From Pseudaquidulcibacter sp964557085 (GTDB lineage Bacteria > Pseudomonadota > Alphaproteobacteria > Caulobacterales > Aquidulcibacteraceae), in NCBI GenBank assembly GCA_964557085.1, contig CAZKYS010000085.1:1-10162 (forward strand): a stretch of DNA of 10,162 nucleotides, read 5' to 3'. The notes beneath the pieces were generated by a model. The model made no database searches. It was not told where the DNA came from and saw only the letters and a program-made list of their open reading frames with translations. Shown in pieces: positions 1 through 6,979 of this stretch; positions within the stretch are counted from its first letter, which is position 1; the number at the start of each line of letters is the position of its first letter. The position numbers were made by a program, and so were the translations under genes.

Positions 1-786
1 TGGCAGGGATATGATAGTTTGCGAAACGCACTGATGACTTATCAAGAACGTGGTTTTATTTCCATGTTTGCCCAATTCAAAGTCCTCCTCCCTGAGGGCA
101 CAAATGATGGTGTTGAAATTTGCAAGAGTTTCAATGTTGAACCGATTGTTTTTGAACAAAACCTTGGCATCCTTGGCGGTTTTGAAGGGATGGGAAATGT
201 TTTAAGCACAAAATATGGCATTTTCCTTGAAAATGATCTTCCGCTTTATGAAAGCCGTGAAGAAGCATATCGCCAGATAAATGATGCACGTAACGCCTTT
301 GAAACAGGTGAAATTGTTCAGGCAAGTTTTAAGCATCGCGATAATCCCAATACTTTGGGTGAATTAATCGCTAAAACTTCAAGATATTATCCGCGTGAAA
401 ATGCCCCAGTTTTTGAAAAATTCATGGCAGGTTTGCGACGAACTTTGCGCCCTAAAAAGGCATTAAAATTGGTTGGGGCAAGTGTTTATTATCGCGATGA
501 TGCCCAAGAATTATGCCCGCAATATATTAAAAAATACGAAAATCGCGCATATATTATTGATGCCAAAGTTCTTAATTGGTCAAATATGGCCTTTATGATT
601 AATCGTGAATTTTTCCTTGAAAAAATTATCGAATTTGCAAAAGAAGCCAATACAAGACGCCGTATAAATGGCTTTAAGAATTTAGAAATCGAAATGAATT
701 CGCCATATTGGAAAAATTCGGGTTGGAAAATTATGGTGCATCAGGGGCTTTTCAAGCATGAAAGACAAAGCTATCGAGGATATTAG
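1..786 (+). CDS. GT2-like glycosyltransferase (5' end outside window)
   Basis: The frame is open from base 1, so the gene begins upstream of the window; the in-window TTG at 19 is unlikely to be the start. The visible 261 residues begin WQGYDSLRNAL. They match the pattern I know from family-2-type glycosyltransferases of alphaproteobacteria: a segment of the kind xNxGILGGFEGM (near residue 55), followed by a short strand ending LENDLP, where the acidic END would be the metal/nucleotide-sugar binding site replacing the classical DxD. The C-terminal half (residues about 100-261) is charged and has no evident membrane segment, so the enzyme is probably cytoplasmic or peripheral and transfers a sugar to an envelope glycan. 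Donor and acceptor cannot be read from sequence. It ends TAG 17 nt before murB on the same strand, which would allow co-transcription. The family call is from memory of the motif pattern; a non-catalytic homologue is possible. Confidence 0.7.
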   Translation, partial: WQGYDSLRNALMTYQERGFISMFAQFKVLLPEGTNDGVEICKSFNVEPIVFEQNLGILGGFEGMGNVLSTKYGIFLENDLPLYESREEAYRQINDARNAFETGEIVQASFKHRDNPNTLGELIAKTSRYYPRENAPVFEKFMAGLRRTLRPKKALKLVGASVYYRDDAQELCPQYIKKYENRAYIIDAKVLNWSNMAFMINREFFLEKIIEFAKEANTRRRINGFKNLEIEMNSPYWKNSGWKIMVHQGLFKHERQSYRGY

Positions 787-803
787 ACAAAGAAAGTTTA
801 ATA

Positions 804-1718
804 ATGCTCACCCTTGCTGATTTGCCGAAAGTTCGTGGAAAAATTGAAGAAAATGTGCCGCTTGCGCCTTTTACATGGTTTCGTGTTGGTGGCCCTGCGC
901 AATTTTTGTTTCAGCCCGCCGATGAAGATGATTTGGCGCAATTTTTGAAGGCATTGCCAGAAGAAGTGCCTGTTACAATAATTGGCGTTGGTTCAAACCT
1001 TATTGTGCGTGATGGCGGGGTTAAGGGTGTTGTTATTCGCCTTACACCAAAGGGCTTTGGGCAGGTTTCGGTTGATGGCCTAAAGATTACCTGCGGAACA
1101 ATGGTTTTGGATGCAATCTTGGCAAAAAAAGCAGGTGAGGCGGGAATTGCAGGGCTTGAATTCTATCGCGGTGTGCCCGGAACAATTGGCGGCGCGCTTC
1201 GTATGAATGCGGGCTGCTATGAAAGCGAAACCAAGGATGTTTTGGTAGAATGTGTGGCAATTGACCGCCAAGGTAATCGCCATATTTTCAAAAATGAAGA
1301 TATGGGCTTTGAATATCGCAAATGCGCATTGCCAAATGATTTAATCTTTGTTTCGGCAACCTTTGAAGGCACAAAAGACGAACCATCGGCAATTTTAGAA
1401 CGCATGGACGCAATAACAGCCCGCCGCGAAAATTCCCAACCAATACGCGAAAAAACCGGCGGCAGCACCTTCAAAAACCCCGACCAAGTTCAATCAGGCG
1501 GCCGCAAATCATGGAAGGTAATCGATGATGCAGGCCTTCGCGGCTTTAAAATCGGCGGCGCGCAAATGAGCGAAAAGCATTGCAACTTTATGATAAACAC
1601 AGGCAATGCCACCGCCAAAGACCTCGAAGCCCTAGGCGACTACGTAATCGCCAAAGTCAAAGAAACCCAAGGCGTAGATTTACATTGGGAAATCAAACGG
1701 ATAGGCAATCCTTCGTGA
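804..1718 (+). CDS. murB: UDP-N-acetylenolpyruvoylglucosamine reductase MurB
   Basis: MurB is the cytoplasmic FAD enzyme that uses NADPH to reduce the enolpyruvyl group of UDP-GlcNAc-enolpyruvate to UDP-MurNAc, the second committed step of peptidoglycan precursor synthesis. The 304-residue length fits the family. Visible landmarks in order are FTWFRVGG (23-30), the FAD-binding GVGSNLIVRDGG (61-72), GVPGTIGGALRMNAGCY (123-139), the active-site YR (171-172), GGSTFKNP (219-226) with Ser221 as the expected proton donor, SEKHCNF (256-262), and Glu296 in the terminal HWEIKRIG. All the catalytic Arg/Ser/Glu positions are therefore present. The ATG at 804 places the conserved N-terminal block at the usual distance; the upstream AAAGAAAG is only a weak ribosome binding site. 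From about codon 190 to the stop, synonymous codon choice shifts from T-ending to C- or A-ending (AAC, GAC, GCC, ACC), unlike the 5' half. Confidence 0.97.
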   Translation: MLTLADLPKVRGKIEENVPLAPFTWFRVGGPAQFLFQPADEDDLAQFLKALPEEVPVTIIGVGSNLIVRDGGVKGVVIRLTPKGFGQVSVDGLKITCGTMVLDAILAKKAGEAGIAGLEFYRGVPGTIGGALRMNAGCYESETKDVLVECVAIDRQGNRHIFKNEDMGFEYRKCALPNDLIFVSATFEGTKDEPSAILERMDAITARRENSQPIREKTGGSTFKNPDQVQSGGRKSWKVIDDAGLRGFKIGGAQMSEKHCNFMINTGNATAKDLEALGDYVIAKVKETQGVDLHWEIKRIGNPS

Positions 1719-1820
1719 AAATGGGCGATTAGCGGCGCGTTCACTCGCTCATGTATTAAATAATTCGTTCACTCACACTTGCTACTCCCCTCATTTTGAC
1801 GCAGGATGAGTTATGTTTAA

Positions 1821-1853
1821 ATAAAAAAGGCTTGAAACAATGTTCAAGCCTTT
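1821..1853 (-). terminator. Rho-independent terminator for aroG
   Basis: A perfect 11-bp stem (1826-1836 with 1843-1853, AAAGGCTTGAA against TTCAAGCCTTT) closes a 6-nt loop. Read on the - strand it runs directly into a T-rich tail (TTTATTTAAA). On the + strand the stem is followed by A residues, so it should act mainly on leftward transcripts coming from aroG. Confidence 0.7.
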
Positions 1854-1868
1854 AAAAAAAAATCATGT

Positions 1869-1906
1869 CAAATAAAATCAAAAACCACGCTTTTTGATTT
1901 TATTTG
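1869..1906. repeat. AT-rich 16-bp inverted repeat (hairpin)
   Basis: A perfect 16-bp stem (1869-1884 with 1891-1906) has a CCACGC loop. The arms are almost all A/T. On the - strand a run of nine T (complement of 1854-1862) follows six bases later, so it may act as a first, AT-rich termination signal or a 3'-end stabiliser for the aroG transcript. Confidence 0.55.
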
Positions 1907-1917
1907 TCCGCACAAAC

Positions 1918-1964
1918 CAAAAGCCTGAGTGAGGATTTCGAAGAAATCCGAGGGTGGGCTTTTG
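1918..1964. repeat. Two-tier hairpin just after the aroG stop
   Basis: An outer 8-bp stem (CAAAAGCC 1918-1925 with GGCTTTTG 1957-1964) encloses an inner 7-bp stem (GGATTTC 1933-1939 with GAAATCC 1943-1949) on a GAA loop. The TGAGTGA and GAGGGTG segments between them are unpaired. It starts 6 nt beyond the aroG stop codon. The structured, GC-richer core resembles a REP-like or transcript-end element, but only one copy lies in this window, so family membership is not shown. Confidence 0.5.
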
Positions 1965-1969
1965 ATATT

Positions 1970-3346
1970 TTATATTCCCGCCGCCGCCATTCTTTGCTCT
2001 TTTCGGTCTTCGCGTAATTTGCTGGCAATTTCGAACGCAAGTTCTAGTGATTGGTCGGCATTAAGGCGTGGGTCGCAATGGGTGTTATATTGGCTTGGTA
2101 ACATTTCTTCGGAAACGCCAATATTGCCACCTGTGCATTCGGTTACATCATCACCCGTCATTTCAAGGTGAATACCACCAGGATAGCCACCATTTGCGGT
2201 CACAATTTCCATAAATTGCGCAACTTCGGATGCCACGCGCTCAAATGGGCGGGTTTTGAAGCCGTTTGACGAAGTGATTGTATTGCCATGCATTGGGTCA
2301 GATGACCAAACCACATTTTTCCCCGCTTCGGTAACTTTTTTGACCATTGCAGGTAAATGCTGCGCAATTTTATCAGAGCCGAAACGGGCGATTAAAACTA
2401 ATTTGCCTGCTTCATTTTTTGGATTTAAACGCTCGATAAGTTCTACTAATTCGTCTGGCGATAATGATGGGCCGCATTTAACGCCGATAGGGTTGGCAAC
2501 GCCACGACAATATTCAATATGCGCATCATCAAGGCCGCGCGTTCTATCACCAATCCACAACATATGCGCAGATGTGGCATAATATCCGCCCGAACCGAAT
2601 AGATTATCTTTACGCGTCAATGCTTCTTCATAACCAAGCAATAATGCCTCGTGCGAAGTGAAGAATGAAACAGTATCAGTTTCAACCGAACCTTTGCCCA
2701 TTGAACCAATGAAATCAAGGCTTTCTTCGATATGGTGGCAAAGCTTTAGATAATCAGCCGCAGTTTTGCCCTGCTTTTTGACAAAGTCCAAATTCCAATT
2801 ATTCACATAGGCCAAATCCGCATAACCACCAGTTGCAAGGGCGCGCAACAAATTCATGGTTGATGCCGATTGATTATAAGCCATCATCAAACGTTCAGGA
2901 TTAGGAAGGCGGCTTTCCTCATTAAATTCAAGGCCATTGATATTATCGCCGCGATATGATGGCAAAGTTATATCACCTTGGGTTTCGGTTGCGCTTGAAC
3001 GCGGTTTGGCAAATTGCCCTGCAACGCGCCCAACTTTAACAACGTGTTTGCCGCCCGCGAATGTAAGAACAACTGCCATTTGAAGGAAAACACGGAAATA
3101 ACGAATTATACGGTCTGCTTCAAATTCAGAAAAACTTTCGGCACAATCGCCGCCTTGAAGCAAGAATGCTTCGCCGCGCGAAACTTTGGCAAGTTCTTTT
3201 TTAAGTTTTTCAATTTCGCTTGCGACAACCAAAGGCGGTTTTTTTGACAAAGTATTTTCAACTTCTGCCAATGCCTCCGCGCTTGGGTAATCATTTGGAA
3301 TATGTTTGGCATTTTTTGAACGCCAGCTATTCGGTGACCAATTCAT
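1970..3346 (-). CDS. aroG: Class II 3-deoxy-7-phosphoheptulonate (DAHP) synthase
   Basis: This enzyme condenses phosphoenolpyruvate with erythrose-4-phosphate to DAHP, the first step of the shikimate pathway, in the cytoplasm. The 458 residues match the class II (plant/Mycobacterium) type, not the E. coli AroF/G/H type. Expected metal ligands are Cys68 (in LQGGDCAE), His353 (DPMHGNT), Glu395 (GGIHLEMTG) and Asp425 (HCDPRLN). Expected phosphate/PEP contacts are Arg107 (KVGRVAGQFAKPRS), Lys290 (GVKCGPS) and Arg321. These fall at constant offsets (19, then 16) from the residues known in the M. tuberculosis enzyme, so the fold looks intact. The MNWSPNSWRSK beginning is typical and fixes the ATG start; an AGGA lies 9 nt upstream. 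It is transcribed divergently from pfp. I see no leader peptide or other attenuation signal. The last 40 codons favour C-ending synonyms, unlike the start of the gene. Confidence 0.97.
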   Translation of the reverse strand: MNWSPNSWRSKNAKHIPNDYPSAEALAEVENTLSKKPPLVVASEIEKLKKELAKVSRGEAFLLQGGDCAESFSEFEADRIIRYFRVFLQMAVVLTFAGGKHVVKVGRVAGQFAKPRSSATETQGDITLPSYRGDNINGLEFNEESRLPNPERLMMAYNQSASTMNLLRALATGGYADLAYVNNWNLDFVKKQGKTAADYLKLCHHIEESLDFIGSMGKGSVETDTVSFFTSHEALLLGYEEALTRKDNLFGSGGYYATSAHMLWIGDRTRGLDDAHIEYCRGVANPIGVKCGPSLSPDELVELIERLNPKNEAGKLVLIARFGSDKIAQHLPAMVKKVTEAGKNVVWSSDPMHGNTITSSNGFKTRPFERVASEVAQFMEIVTANGGYPGGIHLEMTGDDVTECTGGNIGVSEEMLPSQYNTHCDPRLNADQSLELAFEIASKLREDRKEQRMAAAGI

Positions 3347-3531
3347 TTTGTTAAATCCTATTATCGGGGTGGGATTTAGTCACTTATGGATAAAAAAGCA
3401 ATTGAAAGCGCAAAATTTTGCCACCTACTTTCGAATAAGATGCAGTTGTCGCACTTAAATATTCAAAACCTGCTATGAAGCGCCTTTATGTTTTGCTAAA
3501 ACCCATTTGAATCAAAACAAGGGGCTTTATA
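3347..3531. promoter_or_regulatory. Shared control region of divergent aroG and pfp
   Basis: This 185-bp gene-free interval must hold the promoters of both divergent genes. It contains a perfect 12-bp palindrome GCAAAATTTTGC (3410-3421), a TGCTATGAA that resembles an extended -10 for pfp (3471-3479, with no good -35), an AAGGGG ribosome binding site for pfp (3519-3524, 7 nt before its ATG) and a GAATC site (3509-3513), the GANTC target of the CcrM methylase known in alphaproteobacteria. No convincing -35/-10 pair was found for aroG. The palindrome as an operator is conjecture. Confidence 0.4.
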
Positions 3532-4788
3532 ATGGTCAAAAATGCTTTTTATGCGCAATCTGGTGGTGTTACATCGGTAATCAATTCTTCGGCTTGCGGC
3601 GTTATTCAAACTGCAAAATTACATACTGATAAAATTGGCAAAATATACGCAGGTCGTAATGGCATTATTGGCGCGCTTACTGAGGATTTGATTGATGTTT
3701 CGCAAGAAAGCGATGAAGCAATCGCGGGGCTACGTTATACGCCATCGGGCGGTTTTGGATCTTGCCGTTTTAAATTAAAATCTTTGGAACAAAATAAACG
3801 CGAATATGAAAGATTAATCGAAGTCTTTAAAGCCCATAATATTGGCTATTTCTTTTATAATGGCGGCGGCGATAGTGCTGATACTTGTTATAAGGTTTCG
3901 CAATTATCGGAAAAAATGGGCTATCCAGTTCAGGCAATTCATGTTCCAAAAACTGTTGATAATGATTTGCCAATAACTGATTGCTGCCCTGGTTTTGGTT
4001 CAGTTGCTAAATATATTGCGGTTTCAACCCGTGAGGCATCTTTTGATGTGCGCTCTATGTGTTCAACATCTACCAAAGTGTTTGTAATCGAAGTTATGGG
4101 GCGCCATGCAGGTTGGATTGCCGCTGCTGGCGGCCTTGCGGCGGATGCTGATAATGATATTCCTGTGGTAATTCTTTTCCCCGAAATTGAGTTTAATCAA
4201 GAAAAATTCCTTGCAAAAGTAAAAGAAAAAGTTGAGCAATATGGCTATTGCTCGGTGGTTGTTTCCGAAGGTTGCCATTATCCAGATGGCAAATTCATTG
4301 CCGAGCAGGGAACGCGCGATGCATTTGGTCATGCGCAATTGGGCGGTGCGGCACCCGTTGTTGCAAATATGGTAAAAGAAGCTTTTGGTTATAAATTCCA
4401 CTGGGCAGTTGCCGATTATTTACAACGCGCGGCGCGCCACCTTGCGTCAAAAACTGATGTCGAGCAGGCTTATGCACTTGGAAAAGCTGCGGTTGAATAT
4501 GCGGCGGCGGGGCATAATTCGGTTATGCCGACAGTAGTTCGTAAATCTTCAACGCCTTATGTTTGGGAAATTGGCATGGCGAATTTAGCCGATGTTGCCA
4601 ATGTTGAAAAATTCATGCCACGTGATTTCATTACCGAAGATGGGTTTGGCATTACCCAATCATGCCGTGATTATCTCACGGGCCTTATACAGGGCGAAGA
4701 TTACCCGCCATATAAGGATGGTATGCCAAATTATGTTACTTTAAAACTTGCAAGTGTTGAAAAGAAACTTGAAAAATTTGAATTATAA
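3532..4788 (+). CDS. pfp: 6-phosphofructokinase, probably pyrophosphate-dependent
   Basis: It interconverts fructose-6-phosphate and fructose-1,6-bisphosphate in central carbon metabolism. The PFK family is clear: an N-terminal AQSGGVTSVIN (8-18), PSGGFGSCR (71-79), GGGDSADT (111-118), PKTVDND (139-145) with Asp143 as the expected catalytic base, and MGR (189-191) for the sugar phosphate. Lys140 in PKTVDND, where ATP-dependent enzymes have Gly (PGTIDND), and an acidic residue in GGGDS are the recognised marks of PPi as phosphoryl donor, and the 418-residue length also suits the PPi type. A PPi enzyme works near equilibrium and can serve both glycolysis and gluconeogenesis. AAGGGG upstream supports the ATG. 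It is divergent from aroG and convergent with the M50 gene. Donor specificity is inferred from motifs, so an ATP- or polyphosphate-using variant is not fully excluded. Confidence 0.93.
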   Translation: MVKNAFYAQSGGVTSVINSSACGVIQTAKLHTDKIGKIYAGRNGIIGALTEDLIDVSQESDEAIAGLRYTPSGGFGSCRFKLKSLEQNKREYERLIEVFKAHNIGYFFYNGGGDSADTCYKVSQLSEKMGYPVQAIHVPKTVDNDLPITDCCPGFGSVAKYIAVSTREASFDVRSMCSTSTKVFVIEVMGRHAGWIAAAGGLAADADNDIPVVILFPEIEFNQEKFLAKVKEKVEQYGYCSVVVSEGCHYPDGKFIAEQGTRDAFGHAQLGGAAPVVANMVKEAFGYKFHWAVADYLQRAARHLASKTDVEQAYALGKAAVEYAAAGHNSVMPTVVRKSSTPYVWEIGMANLADVANVEKFMPRDFITEDGFGITQSCRDYLTGLIQGEDYPPYKDGMPNYVTLKLASVEKKLEKFEL

Positions 4789-4789
4789 A

Positions 4790-4813
4790 TTAGGGGGCTT
4801 AAACGCCCCCTAA
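4790..4813. terminator. Shared hairpin between convergent pfp and M50 gene
   Basis: A perfect 9-bp GC-rich stem (TTAGGGGGC 4790-4798 with GCCCCCTAA 4805-4813) closes a 6-nt loop between the pfp stop (4786-4788) and the 3' end of the oppositely directed M50 gene. The stop codon of the M50 gene (4799-4801) lies in the loop, and the right arm encodes its last Gly-Gly. Tails on both strands are A/T-rich without a perfect T run, so termination strength is uncertain. Confidence 0.6.
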
Positions 4814-5563
4814 AAAATTTGTGAAACCATTTTCGACCAATTCAGGTGAAACCCCACTTGCAATTACGAAAGTTACCGCGAGGCGTGCCAATGGTGTGAA
4901 AACACCTGGAAAGGCAAAAATTGCAATAATTATTAAGGCAAAGACAATTGCGCCAAATTTCTGCGCTTGAATTTGCATTTCAGGTGGTAGGAAAACCGAA
5001 ATTGCGCCAAATCCGTCAAAACTTGGGACGGGCAATAAATTGAAAATTGCCGAATAAAATTGCAAAAATGCGCTTAAAACAATCGCACCTTTAAGGTTCA
5101 AATAATTTGCCCCATCGGGAATTGCCAATGCCAATAAACAAAGCACAATACCAAAAACAATATTCGCGCTTGGCCCTGCAAGATATGTAAGGGCGATGTG
5201 TGTGCGGGTTTTCAATAAATCATGGCGCAAATAAACCGCCCCGCCCGGAAGCGGTAATCCGCCGATTAATAAAATGATTATGGGAAAAATTATTGACGAA
5301 CGTGCATCAGAAAACAAAAACGGATTAAGCGTCAAATAGCCTTTGGAAATGATTGAATTATCACCATAAATATAAGACGTCAGTGCATGGGAAAATTCAT
5401 GAAAGCAAAGGCCAATAATCCATACACCAATAACAAAAGCGGTAACGATAATTTTTAAAACAATCCCCTCTTGACCTAATGTGGTTGTAAAACCTAATGC
5501 TGCCACAATTGTCAGTAATAGAAGGAAAATATTACTTACTTCAATGTCCTTAATTTCGCCCAT
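4799..5563 (-). CDS. M50 site-2-protease family integral membrane protein
   Basis: This is a 254-residue, strongly hydrophobic protein of the site-2 protease (M50) family of zinc metalloproteases, which cut within or near membranes. The zinc motif HEFSH (55-59, HExxH) sits in the second hydrophobic segment, followed by LAGPSAN (128-134), and NLLPVPSFDG (175-184) supplies the third ligand, Asp183. Hydrophobic stretches lie at about 11-30, 35-55, 90-106, 123-147, 158-179 and 203-235. There is no PDZ or CBS domain, so it is the short, minimal form and unlike RseP. In the last motif the usual PPLDG is PSFDG. The substrate is unknown. The gene is divergent from the Sel1 protein gene and convergent with pfp. 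A TTGACG/AAATAT promoter fits upstream; the ribosome binding site is weak. Activity is likely because all ligands are kept, but many short members are uncharacterised. Confidence 0.9.
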   Translation of the reverse strand: MGEIKDIEVSNIFLLLLTIVAALGFTTTLGQEGIVLKIIVTAFVIGVWIIGLCFHEFSHALTSYIYGDNSIISKGYLTLNPFLFSDARSSIIFPIIILLIGGLPLPGGAVYLRHDLLKTRTHIALTYLAGPSANIVFGIVLCLLALAIPDGANYLNLKGAIVLSAFLQFYSAIFNLLPVPSFDGFGAISVFLPPEMQIQAQKFGAIVFALIIIAIFAFPGVFTPLARLAVTFVIASGVSPELVENGFTNFLGGV

Positions 5564-5600
5564 TTTTCATATCACACATAAAATTAATTTTGTTTTTTTG

Positions 5601-5629
5601 ATATTTAAAGTAAAATAAAGCTACGTCAA
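5601..5629 (-). promoter_or_regulatory. Candidate sigma-70 promoter of the M50 gene
   Basis: On the - strand, TTGACG (5624-5629) is followed after 17 nt by AAATAT (5601-5606). Transcription would start near 5594, giving a leader of about 30 nt before the ATG at 5563. The -35 is good and the -10 mediocre. Confidence 0.4.
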
Positions 5630-5632
5630 ATT

Positions 5633-5639
5633 AGAGGTG
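5633..5639 (+). promoter_or_regulatory. Ribosome binding site AGAGGTG of the Sel1 protein gene
   Basis: The core GAGG (5634-5637) is 4 nt from the first ATG (5642) and 7 nt from the second, immediately adjacent ATG (5645). The spacing favours 5645 as the true start, which would shorten the protein by one Met and not change its signal peptide. Confidence 0.6.
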
Positions 5640-5641
5640 TA

Positions 5642-6400
5642 ATGATGCGCAATTTTTCAAGAAATATTTTTTTCACAATTGGTTTTTGCATACTTTTAGT
5701 GAATGGCGCATATGCACAAAATACAAAACCAAATTTGGCAATGAATGTAATTGTACCAACAAATAATGTTACAATGTGGGGTATTAGTGACCGCGAGGTT
5801 GAAACCCTTGGTGATGTTGCAGTCCTTAAGAAAATAAATTTCACCCAAAATCGCCAGAAAATAGAGGCGGCGGCAAATAATGGTGATTCTAATGCCCAAT
5901 ATTTCATGGGTCTTAATGCAGGAAATGGTGCAACAGGAAGCGCGGACAAAGCGCGTGTTTGGTTCAAAAAAGCCGCCGCCCTAAATAATAAATACGCTTT
6001 ATACGCCCTTGGTTTTGAAATTATGGGTAGTGCCGAAAATGTTAAACAAGCCGCCCCAGCAATACAATATTATGAAAAAGCGGCAAACCTTGGCCATTTA
6101 GAGGCTATGGTTGAATTAGGGCGCATTTATAATAAGGGAACTGAATTACCAATTCCGATAAATATCACAAAATCATTCGGCTATTATAATAAAGCCATTG
6201 CCCTTGGTTCAGAGCAGGCGAAAATTGATGTTGCTTATGCCTATCTCGAAGGGCAGGGGGTTAAGCAAGATAAGAATAAAGCCAAACAAATGCTTATAGA
6301 AATTGGACGTGCAGATACCGAAATTGGTGAATTAGCACGAAATTCGCTTCTTGAAGAATTTAATATTGATTGCGCAAAAACACCTAATCAATGCAAATAA
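5642..6400 (+). CDS. Exported Sel1-repeat protein
   Basis: The product has 252 residues (251 if the ATG at 5645 is used). A signal peptide is clear: basic MMRNFSRN, a hydrophobic core to about residue 20, and a likely cut after AYA (residue 25), so it should be periplasmic or secreted. After a non-repeat segment (26-75) come about four Sel1-like helical repeats (roughly 76-112, 113-147, 148-187, 188-222). They show the family's pattern: A-x(2)-G-x(2)-xAQYxMG, then KA-x-WFKKAA, YYEKAANLGHLEAMVELG and YLEGQGVKQDKNKAK. Such solenoids generally bind other proteins; no catalytic residue is expected. The tail holds Cys244 and Cys251, possibly one disulfide. It is divergent from the M50 gene, which could place both under linked control, and its stop directly abuts that of the phosphatase gene on the opposite strand. 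The binding partner cannot be read from sequence. Confidence 0.88.
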   Translation: MMRNFSRNIFFTIGFCILLVNGAYAQNTKPNLAMNVIVPTNNVTMWGISDREVETLGDVAVLKKINFTQNRQKIEAAANNGDSNAQYFMGLNAGNGATGSADKARVWFKKAAALNNKYALYALGFEIMGSAENVKQAAPAIQYYEKAANLGHLEAMVELGRIYNKGTELPIPINITKSFGYYNKAIALGSEQAKIDVAYAYLEGQGVKQDKNKAKQMLIEIGRADTEIGELARNSLLEEFNIDCAKTPNQCK

Positions 6401-6979
6401 TTAGGCGTGAATTGCGGTTTCTTTGCCGTTTTTTAAGACGTGAAAATAGTTTTGCGATATTGAAAGACCAAGCATTTCATCTTGTGAAAGCCCAAGGTAA
6501 AGACCGCGCAAAATTGATAAAGTAACGCCATGCGAAACCACAATTTTATTTTGCAAAACCGACCTATCAAGCCATCTTTGAATGCGATCGCGTGCATCCT
6601 TAAAGCTTTCACCTGAAATGCAAGAATTTGCCCAATTTACCCTTGTGCAAACCGATGTGTCATAATCAAAATTATCAATTAATTCTTGGCGTGTTAAGCC
6701 TTCCCAATCACCAAAACTTACTTCGCGAAGTGAAGGTGTGAAATTAATTTCGCCATTATATTTAAGGCGTTCTTTGATAATATTGGCGGTAGCAAAAGCG
6801 CGCCCTTGGGGGCTTGCATCAAAAGTGAAGACACTAATATCATATAATTTTTTGATATGATTACCGATTATTTCAGCTTGCATTTCACCATGCCCAGTCA
6901 GGGGGCTATCCATAGAGCCTTGAAGCCTGCTTTCAATATTAAATTGGGTTTCGCCATGGCGAATTAAGATTAATGTCAT
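6401..6979 (-). CDS. Histidine phosphatase family protein (phosphoglycerate-mutase-like)
   Basis: The product has 192 residues from the ATG at 6979. A TTG five codons upstream (6994) is in frame, but the catalytic motif LILIRHGET follows the ATG directly, as usual for the family. His8 of RHG is the expected phosphoacceptor. Arg60 in SPQGRAFATA, Glu86 in LREVSFGDWEG (84-94) and His150 in VSHG complete the active site, so it should be an active acid-phosphatase or mutase-type enzyme of the cytoplasm (no signal peptide). The length fits the GpmB/CobC-like broad group and not the roughly 250-residue dPGM glycolytic mutase. The substrate is not determinable: sugar phosphates, nucleotides or a cobalamin intermediate are all possible, and no cobalamin gene is nearby. 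It is convergent with the Sel1 gene (stop codons abutting) and divergent from the six-cysteine protein. No strong ribosome binding site is seen. Confidence 0.9.
   Translation of the reverse strand: MTLILIRHGETQFNIESRLQGSMDSPLTGHGEMQAEIIGNHIKKLYDISVFTFDASPQGRAFATANIIKERLKYNGEINFTPSLREVSFGDWEGLTRQELIDNFDYDTSVCTRVNWANSCISGESFKDARDRIQRWLDRSVLQNKIVVSHGVTLSILRGLYLGLSQDEMLGLSISQNYFHVLKNGKETAIHA

Larger units (their letters stand above)
1719..1969. other. Gene-free stretch between murB and aroG
   Basis: No credible gene was found on either strand in these 251 bases. The left part (1719-1820) carries two copies of CGTTCACTC (1738-1746 and 1766-1774, 28 nt apart) and nothing else I recognise. The right part (1826-1964) is filled by three consecutive hairpins, annotated separately, which lie downstream of aroG on the - strand. 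Confidence 0.7.

Noticed and set aside
1929..2171. + strand ORF opposite the 3' end of aroG
   Set aside because: Shadow of aroG; no family resemblance and no ribosome binding site, while the - strand protein shows all catalytic motifs.
6383..6405. CCTAAT/ATTAGG 6-bp inverted repeat around the abutting stops of the Sel1 and phosphatase genes
   Set aside because: The stem is short and AT-rich with an 11-nt loop, and neither strand has a T tract after it, so it is not supported as a terminator.
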